The position numbers and the translations under genes are program-made. A stretch of DNA of 64,000 bases, taken from NCBI RefSeq assembly GCF_002557795.1, contig NZ_CP023777.1:2861001-2925000 (forward strand). The letters are read 5' to 3'. The notes under the pieces are model-generated. The model was not told where the DNA came from. It saw only the letters and a list, made by a program, of their open reading frames with translations, and ran no database searches. This stretch comes from Chitinophaga caeni. Its GTDB lineage: Bacteria > Bacteroidota > Bacteroidia > Chitinophagales > Chitinophagaceae. Below, piece after piece: positions 18,588 through 28,254 of the stretch (within the stretch, counting starts at the first letter, position 1; each line of letters starts with the position of its first letter).

Positions 18588-20969
18588 TTATTCCGATTTC
18601 AAACTTTTAACCGGGTTCATCCAAGCTGCCCGGATAGCCTGTGTGCTGACCGTTAAAATGGCAATCAGGATCGATAGAACGCCGGTAACTGCAAACTCCC
18701 ACAAATGGATGCCCGTTTTAAATGTGAACTGCTGCAACCAGTTATGCATCGCCCAATAGGACAGGCCCCAACCGATAATGTTTGAAACGATGACCAGCTT
18801 GATGAAGTTGCCGGACAATAAAACCACGATGCTGTTCACGGATGCGCCGAGTACTTTTCTTACACCGATTTCTTTTGTTCGCTGTTCGGCTGAAAAAGCC
18901 GCTAAACCAAACAAACCCAAACAGGAAATGATGATGGCTAAAGAGCCGAAAATCTTTACCAGGTCGCCCAGCAAAGTTTCATTTATAAACTTCATTTCGA
19001 ACTGTTTATCGATGAATCTATATTCGAATGGATAAGCAGGATTCACTTCCTTGAAGATCTTTTCAATCTTGGATAAAGCTTGGCTGGTTGATAGGTTCGA
19101 TGGCAGTTTAATATTGAACAAGCTTCTCCAGTCAGGTCTATAGCCTACAATCAGCGGGTTTTGCTGTTCATAAGGCGAACCTAAGGTGAAATTCTTTATA
19201 ACGCCTATAACGGTACGATTCTCTCCTTGCCATTTTATGGTTTGCCCGATTGGATCCTGGAAGCCCATCGTTTTTACAGCCGCATCATTCAGTATCACGG
19301 CAGTGCTATCCGACTTGTGGCTTTTCTCGAAATCCCTGCCGGCAGTTAATTGCATGCCGAAAGTTTTTACAAAGTCATCGCTGCATGCAACCTGTTGAAA
19401 TACGGTCAACTTTTGATCTTCTTTCATCCCGCTCCATTCCACGCCCCAGGTTGAGCTGCTTTCGCGGGACACGTTGTTGGACGTGATACAAACAGATGTG
19501 GCGGCTCCCTCATCGAGGATTCGTTGCTTCACAAGTTCTGCTTGCCCATCATTTTCTGTAGCCCCTTCGATATCTACCTGGATGATTTGTTTATTATCAT
19601 ATCCCATCGGCAGGTTCTTGATATAATTCACCTGGTTGAAAATGATAATGGAACAAACGATGAGTCCCACGGCAAAAGTGAACTGGGTAATTACCAATAC
19701 TTGTCTCAAGGAGAAGCGGTTTTTGCCCTTTTTTATCCTGTTTTTAAGTACTTCTATCGGTTTGAAGGATGATAGGTAAATGGCAGGGTAACTACCGGCT
19801 AGGAAGCCCGTAAATAAAATTAATCCTACTAATCCTAACCAAAAGCCGGGTCGTGTGAATGGCAATATAAGTTGTAAAGATAATAGCCGGTTGAAATAAG
19901 GAAGTACTAATAAGACGATCAAGATCGCGAGGAGACAGCTACAAAATGATAGCAGGATAGACTCAACAAGGAATTGCCTGGTCAGCGAAACCCTGCTGGC
20001 GCCGATAGATTTGCGGATTCCAACTTCCTTGGCCCGCTTTTCTGACCTGGCAGTGCTAAGGTTCATGAAATTGATACAAGCAATAACCAATATACCCATC
20101 GTTAAAATTAAAAGTAACCTGATAAGGTCAATTCTACCACCGACGGATTTGCCATTCACAAATTTGCCATAAAGGTATTTCTTGCTTAAGGGGAATAAGG
20201 CGGTTATTGTTTCTTCTCCTGCATCATCGGAATGTTTGTCAATAAAATACTTGATCTTTTTGTTGAATTCTTTATAATCTACATTCGGCTTCAATACTAG
20301 ATAAGTATCATAATTGAAGTTACCCCAGTTAGCTTCCTTGATATACGGGGTAGTCTGCTCAAAATACTTCCAGGGAAGCAAGAAGTCTGTTCCTGCCAGG
20401 AAACTGTTTTTAGTGAAGGGTTCGTAAACACCTACAACTTTCAACGCATCTTGGTCCTGACGTTTAATAATCTTATTTAAAGGGTCTTCATCTTTAAAAA
20501 TCCTCTTGGCAAATTCGCTGGAGATGATGATACTATTCGGATCTTCGAAAATGTCGGAAGTCGCTTTCTTGATCAATTTCACATCAAACATTTCCAGGAA
20601 GGCACTATCAACAAAAGGACCGGCACCTTTAATACCGGTCTCTTTATATGTAAATAAAGTTGTCCAATTAAATGTATGTCTTGTAAAGCTTGCTATTTCC
20701 GGGTATTCTTGTGCAAGGGTTGGACCGAGCACATTGGGTTGCGACCAGGAAGTACTGGGTTCTTGCCCGGGTGGCATATAATGTTTTATTACAGCGTAAG
20801 TTCTATCAATATTTTGAAACGATTGGTTATAATTCCACTGGTTAAAAATATATAACAGTAGTAAAATGCTACTGGCAAGACCGATCGCTAATCCGCTGAT
20901 ATTAATAAATGTGTACCACTTACTGTTCTTTAAATTCCGGTACGTGATAATAAGATTATTCCAAAACAT
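18588..20969 (-). CDS. ABC transporter permease, MacB/FtsX type
   Basis: A 793-residue inner membrane protein of the two-block MacB-like family common in Bacteroidota. An N-terminal helix (GLAIGLASSILLLLYIF) is followed by a MacB-type periplasmic domain, an FtsX domain with three helices (around residues 285-425, including MNLSTARSEKRAKEVGIRKSIGASR), a second periplasmic domain and a second FtsX domain ending in MNPVKSLKSE. The EVGIRKSIGAS and EIGVRKVLGAS pair marks the two half-units. Such permeases often move lipids, lipoproteins or peptides, or act as mechanotransmitters, with a separate ATPase; no ATPase gene is adjacent here, and substrate is unknown. Confidence 0.93.
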   Translation of the reverse strand: MFWNNLIITYRNLKNSKWYTFINISGLAIGLASSILLLLYIFNQWNYNQSFQNIDRTYAVIKHYMPPGQEPSTSWSQPNVLGPTLAQEYPEIASFTRHTFNWTTLFTYKETGIKGAGPFVDSAFLEMFDVKLIKKATSDIFEDPNSIIISSEFAKRIFKDEDPLNKIIKRQDQDALKVVGVYEPFTKNSFLAGTDFLLPWKYFEQTTPYIKEANWGNFNYDTYLVLKPNVDYKEFNKKIKYFIDKHSDDAGEETITALFPLSKKYLYGKFVNGKSVGGRIDLIRLLLILTMGILVIACINFMNLSTARSEKRAKEVGIRKSIGASRVSLTRQFLVESILLSFCSCLLAILIVLLVLPYFNRLLSLQLILPFTRPGFWLGLVGLILFTGFLAGSYPAIYLSSFKPIEVLKNRIKKGKNRFSLRQVLVITQFTFAVGLIVCSIIIFNQVNYIKNLPMGYDNKQIIQVDIEGATENDGQAELVKQRILDEGAATSVCITSNNVSRESSSTWGVEWSGMKEDQKLTVFQQVACSDDFVKTFGMQLTAGRDFEKSHKSDSTAVILNDAAVKTMGFQDPIGQTIKWQGENRTVIGVIKNFTLGSPYEQQNPLIVGYRPDWRSLFNIKLPSNLSTSQALSKIEKIFKEVNPAYPFEYRFIDKQFEMKFINETLLGDLVKIFGSLAIIISCLGLFGLAAFSAEQRTKEIGVRKVLGASVNSIVVLLSGNFIKLVIVSNIIGWGLSYWAMHNWLQQFTFKTGIHLWEFAVTGVLSILIAILTVSTQAIRAAWMNPVKSLKSE

Positions 20970-21131
20970 AGGAGCGCTTTATTGAAAGTCAAGGTTTCGC
21001 GGTAGGCGCCGAAAAATTATGCCATGATCATAACCAGTTGACTATTAATATAATGCACTAGTTTGGTGAGTTTGAATATGTCCGTTTTCGGACACGGGGG
21101 TCCGAATTTGATACACCGTTGGAGTAGCTGC

Positions 21132-21470
21132 TTAGACTGCAAAGGAAGATCCGCATCCGCAGGTGGAACTGGCATTTGGATTTTGGAAGGTAAACCCGCG
21201 GTTGTTAAGGCCGTCTTGGTAATCTACTTCCATTCCGAATAGATAAATACCATGAGATTTCTTGATAACAACCGGTATGCCTTCGATCTCAAAGAAATCA
21301 TCACCTTCTTGTTTTTCATCAAAACCAAGAACATACGACATACCCGAACATCCCCCGCCTTTTACACCGATTCTTAAAACCTGTTGCTGATCAAATCCTG
21401 GTGCATCCATCAGGCTTTTAAGTTCCTTTATGGCACCTGCTGTTAATGTTACGGGAGCTGTTGTAGTCAT
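21132..21470 (-). CDS. Iron-sulfur cluster assembly accessory protein, IscA/ErpA type
   Basis: A 112-residue A-type carrier that receives and passes on Fe-S clusters in the cytoplasm. The three family cysteines are present: C41 (in VKGGGCSGMSY) and C104 and C106 in the C-terminal CGCGSSF. Length and fold blocks match the HesB/IscA family. It has its own promoter and no suf or isc genes next to it, so which assembly system it serves cannot be read here. sdaA and the aconitase in this window are among the Fe-S enzymes it could supply (inference). Confidence 0.94.
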   Translation of the reverse strand: MTTTAPVTLTAGAIKELKSLMDAPGFDQQQVLRIGVKGGGCSGMSYVLGFDEKQEGDDFFEIEGIPVVIKKSHGIYLFGMEVDYQDGLNNRGFTFQNPNASSTCGCGSSFAV

Positions 21471-21489
21471 ACTGTAATAAAATTTATTG

Positions 21490-21521
21490 CAAAATTAGGA
21501 AATTCAATTGAAATGCTCGAA
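21490..21521 (-). promoter_or_regulatory. Promoter of the IscA-type gene
   Basis: The minus strand has TAATTTTG (21497-21490), an exact -7 match, with TTCG (21521-21518) 20 bases upstream as an imperfect -33 box. The ATG at 21470 follows after 19 bases. Confidence 0.5.
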
Positions 21522-21672
21522 ATGTTAAGTTTGAGCGCCAAATATGATATTGACCTGGGAATCGCGGGTGAAAAATTCTATCCGGCTAGAGTGTACCGGG
21601 ATTTAACGATTAGGTAGTTTCAAATTGGCTGCAATGTGTTATCTTAGAACTTATACATCGCTAAATAATCTT

Positions 21673-24486
21673 ATGCCTAAACGTCTTTTATTGGCTTGTT
21701 TAGTTATTATCCTATTCAAAGCAGCCTCAGCACAACAGTTCGGAGCCAACAGGCCAACACATAAATGGTTACAGATCAATACCGATACGATCCGCGTTAT
21801 TTTCCCGGGGCACCTTACAACCGAAGGCATAAGGGTGGCGAGTTTGCTTAGGGATGTTTCGGCACAGCCCGTTAATCTCGGAAACCGGCGGGGCAAAATA
21901 AATATCGTATTGCAGAATGAAACCTTGTTGGCCAATGGATACGTGCAGATGGGGCCTTTCAGGTCGGAATTTTATATGACCCCGCCACCAAATTCAATGG
22001 ACTTGGGGGCAATGTCTTGGGCGGATCAATTGGCGCTCCATGAATACCGGCATGTTTTGCAAAATGTGAATGCCCGTAAAGGTGTTTCCAAGTTATTTTC
22101 AATCCTTGGAGGGGAGCTTGGCCAGGCGGCGATTACCAACATTGCCTTACCTAATTGGTTTTGGGAAGGGGATGCCGTGTTAACCGAAACGGCATTAAGT
22201 GCGCAGGGCAGGGGGCGTTTACCTTCTTTCTTTGCCGGTTTCAGGGCATTATCAAGATTACCTCAAGCTTATTCATTTATGAAGATTCGGAACGGTTCGT
22301 TAAAAGATTATGTGCCGAATCATTACGAATTGGGTTATATCATGACTTCTTACGGTCAGCTAAAATACGGAAAAGAGTTTTGGGGAAATGTGATGGATGA
22401 TGCGGTGCGATATAAAGGTGTGTTTTACCCATTTTCTCAAAGCCTGAAACGGAGAACCGGGATGAATGCCGCCGCTTTTTCCCGGGCGAGCTTAGATTAT
22501 TATGAAGAAAACTGGAAAGAGAATAGTAAGGAAGATAATGATGCTACGATGGTTAGTCCTTCGTCAAAGCATTACGAAGATTATCAATGGATCCAAGCTG
22601 ATGGAGAAGATTGGATCGTGTTGAAACAGGATTTTAAGAAGATACCGGCATTTTACAGGTTGAAGCGGAACGGGGCAGAAGAGAAGCTGTGGGCGCCGGG
22701 CTATAACTTCGATAATTATTTTTACTACAACCGTGGAAAAATTGTTTACACCGAAAGTAGAAACCATCCACGCTGGGGGTATGAAGATTATTCTGTAATA
22801 AGAATATATGATGTCGCGACGAAACACCTGGTACAGTTAACACGGAAATCAAGGTATTTCTCTCCTGCATTGTCTAGCGATAACCAACAAATTGTTGCCG
22901 TTGAATCTTCGGATGATATGAAGACGCAGCTCGTTATTTTAAATGCGCAAACAGGTGAACAAGTCCGTAAATTGGAAAACCCGGATAACTGGGTATATAC
23001 CTACCCTGTATTTGCGCAAAACAATAGCGTAATTTATACTACCGTAAGAAACCTCTCCGGTGAAATGGCGCTCGTGGAAGTGCCTGTTGAAACGGGACAA
23101 GCCAAAATTATCATCCCGTTCGGAACGGATGCCCTTGGCCCGGTGCGCATCAAGGGTGAACAATTATATTTTACGGCGAATTTTAAGGATGTTACCAATA
23201 TCTACGCAACCGATTTACGGGGTGAAAATATACGGCAAGTAAGTCATGCCGATAATTATGTTTCTTCTTTCGCGGTGGGCGACAATAAAATTCGTTATAG
23301 CGAATTTACGGCCGGGGGTAACAAAATACTGGAGATGCCGCTAGAAACGGCGTTTGCAAACGCGGAAAGCATTCAATTGCATAGATCATATCATGGCGAT
23401 TGGTTGCATCCCAAGCTGGGTAGGGATTCGAGTACAGCAGTGAACGCGGCCGCTTATTCCTTCGATATCAAGAAATACCGTCAAACAAAAGGTTTCTTTA
23501 ACCTGCACAGTTGGATTCCTACTTTCGATGATCCGGATTATAGCTATACGATATATGGCAATAACGTTTTAAATACAACGGAAACCGCGATAGGATATAC
23601 TTACAACCGGAATGAAGAAAGCCATAAAGTAGGTGGTAGCCTCACTTATGGCGGCTGGTTTCCATATTTAACTACGACGGCAGATTATACTTTCAGGAGA
23701 AACGTTCTTGTTTCAAAACAAAATTACCTGATCTGGAACGAATTTAAATGGGGCGGCGGATTAGGCGTGCCGATCAACTTGTCATCCGGTAAGTTTTCCA
23801 GGGGAATGAGCCTATCCGCTAATTACAATTATGTAAAGCGCAACGCGACAAATGATTCGAAGTATAGGTTCAATATTGATCAAATTCAATATTATTCTTT
23901 GGGTTTTTCATTCAATAATCAACGGATGAAAGCCCGGCAGAATATTTTTTCACACTTTGGACAAACATTGTATGTACAATACAATAATTCGCTGAACGAA
24001 GCGAAGGCTGCCCAACTATTTGCCAGGTTGGACTTATATTTGCCGGGTTTTGCCCGCAACCATAATATCGTGATTAATTTGGCTTACCAGGATATCGATA
24101 CCAGCAGTACATACCGTTTTACGGATAACTTCAGTTATGCCCGCGGGTATAATTCGCCTTATTATGATCATATTTACAAGATCGGTGTGAATTACCATTT
24201 CCCGGTTGCATATCCTGATTGGGGTTTTGCCAATGCCTTGTACTTTACCAGGATCCGTGGAAACATTTTCTATGATTATAGCGAGGGAACATCGGGTAGC
24301 CAAGCCTTAAAAACAAGGTACAACTCTGTTGGCGGCGAATTATATTTCGATACGAAATTGGGCAATGCTTTGCCCTTTACTTGCGGGCTGCGCTTCAGTC
24401 ATTTATTGAACGATGATCCCCAAGATGCCGGATTGAGCAATAAGTTCGATTTTATATTGCCTTTACAACAATTGTTTAGCTATTAA
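21673..24486 (+). CDS. Exported HExxH metallopeptidase-like, beta-propeller and outer membrane barrel protein
   Basis: A 937-residue exported protein, starting at 21673 (MPKRLLLACLVIILFKAASA, a clean signal peptide) rather than at an upstream ATG 16 codons earlier. The N-terminal part carries HEYRH (residues 123-127) and a downstream WFWEG with Glu165, the HExxH plus E pattern of gluzincin metallopeptidases such as the peptidase MA group. Residues about 310-600 have TolB/WD40-like repeats (for example SRYFSPALSSDNQQIVAVES). From about 620 to the end, alternating aromatic and polar strands suggest a beta-barrel in the outer membrane. The domain split is inferred by eye. Substrate is unknown. 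Confidence 0.8.
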   Translation: MPKRLLLACLVIILFKAASAQQFGANRPTHKWLQINTDTIRVIFPGHLTTEGIRVASLLRDVSAQPVNLGNRRGKINIVLQNETLLANGYVQMGPFRSEFYMTPPPNSMDLGAMSWADQLALHEYRHVLQNVNARKGVSKLFSILGGELGQAAITNIALPNWFWEGDAVLTETALSAQGRGRLPSFFAGFRALSRLPQAYSFMKIRNGSLKDYVPNHYELGYIMTSYGQLKYGKEFWGNVMDDAVRYKGVFYPFSQSLKRRTGMNAAAFSRASLDYYEENWKENSKEDNDATMVSPSSKHYEDYQWIQADGEDWIVLKQDFKKIPAFYRLKRNGAEEKLWAPGYNFDNYFYYNRGKIVYTESRNHPRWGYEDYSVIRIYDVATKHLVQLTRKSRYFSPALSSDNQQIVAVESSDDMKTQLVILNAQTGEQVRKLENPDNWVYTYPVFAQNNSVIYTTVRNLSGEMALVEVPVETGQAKIIIPFGTDALGPVRIKGEQLYFTANFKDVTNIYATDLRGENIRQVSHADNYVSSFAVGDNKIRYSEFTAGGNKILEMPLETAFANAESIQLHRSYHGDWLHPKLGRDSSTAVNAAAYSFDIKKYRQTKGFFNLHSWIPTFDDPDYSYTIYGNNVLNTTETAIGYTYNRNEESHKVGGSLTYGGWFPYLTTTADYTFRRNVLVSKQNYLIWNEFKWGGGLGVPINLSSGKFSRGMSLSANYNYVKRNATNDSKYRFNIDQIQYYSLGFSFNNQRMKARQNIFSHFGQTLYVQYNNSLNEAKAAQLFARLDLYLPGFARNHNIVINLAYQDIDTSSTYRFTDNFSYARGYNSPYYDHIYKIGVNYHFPVAYPDWGFANALYFTRIRGNIFYDYSEGTSGSQALKTRYNSVGGELYFDTKLGNALPFTCGLRFSHLLNDDPQDAGLSNKFDFILPLQQLFSY

Positions 24487-24512
24487 ATACAGTGCTTGAT
24501 GTGTCAATAAGT

Positions 24513-24974
24513 TTATTTTATAATAAACTTTAAAGGTGGCGCGCGGTAGTACATCGTATCTTTATACTGCACGGTGATGTTGTTAAACATCAGGATATCA
24601 CCTCTTTCTATGCTTTCTTCCAGGTGATTTCTCCAAAGTGTGTCAAGGCTGTTTCTCTTGAAAAAGTCACCGGTAGTTTCCGTATAAAAGGAAATTTGGT
24701 TGGTCGTATCGTTGATATACGGTTCATGTTTTACGTACATCAGTTCAAAGGAAACAACCGGGTATAATACATTTTTATTATCTCTCACAAGGATAGCGGA
24801 ATCTAATAAATTCAGTACGGCAGGCCGGGGAACGGTATCTCCCAACAGTAGGCCCCACGAGCTTTTGAAGCTGAGTTTATTCTTTTTTGCAGCTGTCGCT
24901 TTCTTCTGCTGGGCAGATATGTTTAATGAAAAGATGACCAGGCTGCAACACAATAAATAGGAGCGAAATTTCAT
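24513..24974 (-). CDS. Small exported protein of unknown function
   Basis: A 153-residue protein with a signal peptide (SYLLCCSLVIFSLNISAQ, cleaved after SAQ), then a Lys-rich stretch and a globular part including the segment WGLLLGDTVPRPAVLNLLDSA. The end VQYKDTMYYRAPPLKFIIK is strand-like. I recognise no family and no catalytic residues. It converges with the large metallopeptidase-like protein gene, their stops being 26 bases apart. Codon use looks ordinary for the window, so I take it as a real gene. The start codon overlaps a 21-bp tract that recurs at 25313. Confidence 0.75.
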   Translation of the reverse strand: MKFRSYLLCCSLVIFSLNISAQQKKATAAKKNKLSFKSSWGLLLGDTVPRPAVLNLLDSAILVRDNKNVLYPVVSFELMYVKHEPYINDTTNQISFYTETTGDFFKRNSLDTLWRNHLEESIERGDILMFNNITVQYKDTMYYRAPPLKFIIK

Positions 24975-25066
24975 AGTTTTTTATTATTGCTGTACGACTA
25001 AATTTTAACCGGGGAGGACTTTTGATCCCTCAATAGTTCGATTCAATGTTCATCTGCCCGTTTCTT

Positions 25067-25134
25067 GTACTTTTTTGCTTGCCCAAAAAAGGTACCAAAA
25101 AAGGGCACAAATTGGCCATTACGGCCACCAATTT
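25067..25134. repeat. Tandem palindromes, REP-like element
   Basis: GTACTTTTTTG (25067-25077) pairs with CAAAAAAGGTAC (25084-25095), and AAATTGG (25109-25115) pairs with CCAATTT (25128-25134) around an inner GGCC...GGCC. Two hairpins within 70 bases, no coding role seen. Confidence 0.6.
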
Positions 25135-25303
25135 GATCGCTCGATCCGGCCTTTCTACTACTGTATGGCCAAGCTACCCTTCGCTATCAACGGTGCGAAG
25201 TTCCACGGTTCTCTTGGCGGGGGGGGCGGATTTTGAATGTATCATCCTTCGCTTATATCCTTGACCAGGTAAGGAATTCAAGTACCTTTAGAGCATTTTT
25301 AGT

Positions 25304-25337
25304 CGGACAACAATAGTTTTTTTATTATTGCTGTCCG
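25304..25337. repeat. Imperfect inverted repeat
   Basis: CGGACAACAATA (25304-25315) pairs with TATTGCTGTCCG (25326-25337) with one mismatch around a T-rich loop. The tract ATAG-T7-ATTATTGCTGT at 25313-25334 also occurs, one T shorter, at 24973-24993. Confidence 0.55.
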
Positions 25338-25394
25338 TTAGAATTGGAAAATATTCCTTTGAACCTATCTTAAAGAATCTTGAATTCTGTATAG

Positions 25395-25536
25395 CTTGAA
25401 ACCCTATCTGGTTCGAGCTTCCAAGCTCTGGCTCCCGTGTTAAATAACGTTCAACTGGTGGAACATCGTGTTCGGCAGTATTAGCAATCCAACAAATGGC
25501 CGTTTATGGTGCCAGGAGTACATCCCTTTTCGTTTT
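25395..25536. repeat. Dispersed repeat, diverged copy B
   Basis: Aligns along its whole length with 43729-43867: CTTGAAACC, then GTTCGAGCTTCCAAGCTC (25411-25428), CGTTCAACTG, ATTAG-AATCCA-CAA, and CCTTTTCG in the same order and spacing. The palindromic core GAGCTTCCAAGCTC is intact. No matching right end was found. Confidence 0.7.
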
Positions 25537-25552
25537 CAATATCATTGCATTG

Positions 25553-25600
25553 CCCTTTTTAATAATGCCCGGACATAAAACGCCCGGGCATTAAAAAAAT
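25553..25600 (-). terminator. Hairpin downstream of valS
   Basis: A GC-rich stem (ATGCCCGG with CCGGGCAT) extended by A-T pairs from flanking T and A runs, 12 bases after the valS stop. It lacks a clear U run after the hairpin on the minus strand, so it may protect the 3' end rather than terminate. Confidence 0.5.
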
Positions 25601-25611
25601 TATGGAATACT

Positions 25612-28230
25612 TTACAATAGTTTTAAACTTTCCTCGATAGCCTTAATTTTCACTTCGGCATCTTCTTTTTTCTTCCTTTCTATTTCCACAACTTCCGGTT
25701 TCGCATTTTGAACGAAACGTTCATTGCTCAGCTTCTTCTCTACTGAAACCAGGAAACCTTGCAAATACTTCAAATCTTTTAACAATGATTCCTTCTGTGC
25801 TGCCGGATCGAGTGTCACTTCTGTTTTCAGGTAGAATTTATCTTTTTGAATCACGCAGGCAATTGCGCCGCTCACCGCTTCCTTGGTATAGGAAATAGAT
25901 GTGGCATTCAATTGTTTTGCGAGGATATCTTCTATTTTCTTAAAGGCATTTTCATGATGTGTTTCGATGAACAGCTCGATTTCATCTTTCGGCTTAACTT
26001 GGTTCTTATTCCTTACGTCGCGGATACCGGTAATCACTTCTTTTGCCAACGCGCCTTCAACTAATGCTGCCTGATGTGCTGCACCCGGGGCAGATAACTG
26101 TCTTACGATAATATCATCACCCTCGGCACGATCTTGCAATAGATGGTAGATTTCTTCGGTAGCGAAAGGCATGAATGGATGCAATAATTGCAACAATTCC
26201 TCGAAGAAGTAGATCGTTTTATTATATGTTACAGCATCGATCGGTTGTTCGAACCCGGGTTTGATCCACTCTAGGTACCAGCTACAGAAATCATCCCAAA
26301 TAAGGCTGTATAAGGTTTTTAATGCTTCGCTTAAACGGAAATCCTTGAACAAGTCCGCCAGTTCGAGTTTTACCTGGTTTAGCCTGTTTTCAAACCAGTT
26401 TACCGCGAATGGTATCTCGTTTTCTACTCCGGCTTCTGCTACTTTCCACATTTTCACCAACTTGAGCGCGTTCCACATTTTATTGGTAAAGAATTTACCT
26501 TGCTCTACGCTGCTGTCATCATACAACAAATCATTTCCAGCCGGGGAGGAGATCATGATACCGAAACGAACGGCATCAGCACCAAATTTATCGATTAGCT
26601 CCAGGAGGTCGGGCGAATTACCGAGTTGTTTACTCATTTTACGGCCTTGCTTATCGCGCACCATACCCGTGAAATAAACGTCCTGGAACGGTTTCTCCTG
26701 CTTATATTCCAAACCTGCCATGATCATACGGGCCACCCAGAAAAAGATGATATCTTGCCCGGTAACCAGCACGCTGGTGGGATAATAATAGTTGATATCA
26801 GGATTTCCCGGGTTAGAAATACCGTTAAATACTTCCATCGGCCAGAGCCAGGAAGAGAACCAGGTATCCAGGCAATCAGGATCTTGCACCAGGTCGCCGG
26901 AGATATTACCATGAGTAGATTCAAACAGCGAGCGGGCCTCCTCCAAGCTTGCCGCTACGACAAATTTGCCGCTTTCATCGTACCAAGCAGGGATTCTTTG
27001 TCCCCACCATAGCTGGCGGGATATGCACCAATCTTTCACGTTTTCCATCCAATAGCGGTAAGTTGCCATGAAGCGGTCGCCGGGATGAATTTTAACATCG
27101 CCGTTAACAACGGCATCCAGGGCGGGTTTGGCTAGATCGGCCATTTTGAGGAACCATTGTGTTGAAATACGTGGTTCCACAACGGCATGGGTACGTTGGG
27201 AAATAGCGCTTTTTGTTGCGTATTCCTCTTCTTTAATAAGGATGCCTTTTTCTTTTAATTCGGCTACGATCTTTTTACGGGCTGCAAATCGATCTTCACC
27301 AACATATATTTGAGCGGCTTCATTTAGTGTACCGTCTTCATTCAAAGTATCGATTACTTCGAGGTTATGCCTTAGGCCGAGGTTATAGTCGTTCAAGTCG
27401 TGGGCAGGCGTTACTTTCAACGCGCCGGTACCGAAATCTTTCTCCACGTATTCGTCGAAAATGATCGGGATGCGGCGGTTCACCAGTGGTACGAACGCGA
27501 ATTTCCCTTTCAAATGCTGGTATCTTTCGTCCGTTGGGTTTACGCAAATGGCAGTATCCCCCATGATTGTTTCAGGGCGTCCCGTGGCGATGGTGATTAA
27601 TTCATCGCTGCCTTCCACTTTATATTGCAGGTAAAACAGTTTACCGGTAATTTCTTTGTATTCAACCTCTTCATCGCTAAGGGCAGTTTTAGCGGCAGGG
27701 TCCCAGTTTATCATCCTCGCACCCCTGTAGATCAAGCCTTTTTGGTGCAGATCCACGAAAACCTTGATAACTGCATTATAATAATGGTCATCCATCGTGA
27801 AGGTTACGCGATCCCAGTCGCAAGAGCAACCCAATTTCTTAATTTGGGAATAAATGATGCCCCCGTATTTCTCTTTCCATTCGAAGGCATATTTCAAGAA
27901 TTCTTCTCTTGTCAACTGGTTTTTATCGATTCCCTTCTCTTTCTTCAACATGTCTACCACCTTGGCCTCGGTCGCAATGGAAGCATGGTCGCTACCCGGT
28001 ACCCAGCAAGCGTTAAATCCACTCATTCGTGCACGGCGGACCAGTATATCCTGGACCGTTTCATTCAGGGTATGCCCCATATGCAACACGCCTGTTACAT
28101 TTGGCGGGGGAATTACAATCGTGTACGGTTTGCGCTTATCCGGCACGGAGCGGAAGTATTGTTTGTCCATCCAGTGCTGGTACCATTTCCCTTCGCTATC
28201 GGCGGGTGTATAGTTCTTCGATAATTCCAT
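25612..28230 (-). CDS. valS: Valyl-tRNA synthetase
   Basis: Charges tRNA-Val with valine in the cytoplasm. 872 residues, full length. The class I motifs are present: HIGH as HMGH (near residue 51, in VTGVLHMGHTLNE) and KMSKS as KMSKQ (GRKMSKQLGNSPD). The editing domain (around residues 190-340), catalytic core with WFSSWLWP, anticodon-binding domain and a C-terminal coiled coil rich in Lys and Glu follow in order. KMSKQ is usual for the Bacteroidota enzymes I recall. It lies 108 bases after the threonine aldolase gene with a hairpin between, so it probably has its own promoter. Confidence 0.98.
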   Translation of the reverse strand: MELSKNYTPADSEGKWYQHWMDKQYFRSVPDKRKPYTIVIPPPNVTGVLHMGHTLNETVQDILVRRARMSGFNACWVPGSDHASIATEAKVVDMLKKEKGIDKNQLTREEFLKYAFEWKEKYGGIIYSQIKKLGCSCDWDRVTFTMDDHYYNAVIKVFVDLHQKGLIYRGARMINWDPAAKTALSDEEVEYKEITGKLFYLQYKVEGSDELITIATGRPETIMGDTAICVNPTDERYQHLKGKFAFVPLVNRRIPIIFDEYVEKDFGTGALKVTPAHDLNDYNLGLRHNLEVIDTLNEDGTLNEAAQIYVGEDRFAARKKIVAELKEKGILIKEEEYATKSAISQRTHAVVEPRISTQWFLKMADLAKPALDAVVNGDVKIHPGDRFMATYRYWMENVKDWCISRQLWWGQRIPAWYDESGKFVVAASLEEARSLFESTHGNISGDLVQDPDCLDTWFSSWLWPMEVFNGISNPGNPDINYYYPTSVLVTGQDIIFFWVARMIMAGLEYKQEKPFQDVYFTGMVRDKQGRKMSKQLGNSPDLLELIDKFGADAVRFGIMISSPAGNDLLYDDSSVEQGKFFTNKMWNALKLVKMWKVAEAGVENEIPFAVNWFENRLNQVKLELADLFKDFRLSEALKTLYSLIWDDFCSWYLEWIKPGFEQPIDAVTYNKTIYFFEELLQLLHPFMPFATEEIYHLLQDRAEGDDIIVRQLSAPGAAHQAALVEGALAKEVITGIRDVRNKNQVKPKDEIELFIETHHENAFKKIEDILAKQLNATSISYTKEAVSGAIACVIQKDKFYLKTEVTLDPAAQKESLLKDLKYLQGFLVSVEKKLSNERFVQNAKPEVVEIERKKKEDAEVKIKAIEESLKLL

Positions 28231-28254
28231 AAAAGTTTAAAAACAGTTGAGGAG

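Larger units (their letters stand above)
24975..25611. other. Structured intergenic region with several repeats
   Basis: A 637-base stretch without a credible gene (a 72-codon frame at 25046-25264 runs through palindromes and a G tract). It holds palindromes at 25067-25134, a hairpin at 25304-25337, repeat copy B at 25395-25536 and a hairpin beyond valS at 25553-25600. Confidence 0.65.

Noticed and set aside
25046..25264. 72-codon plus-strand frame
   Set aside because: It runs through two palindromes and a G8 tract, with no start signal and no protein-like pattern.
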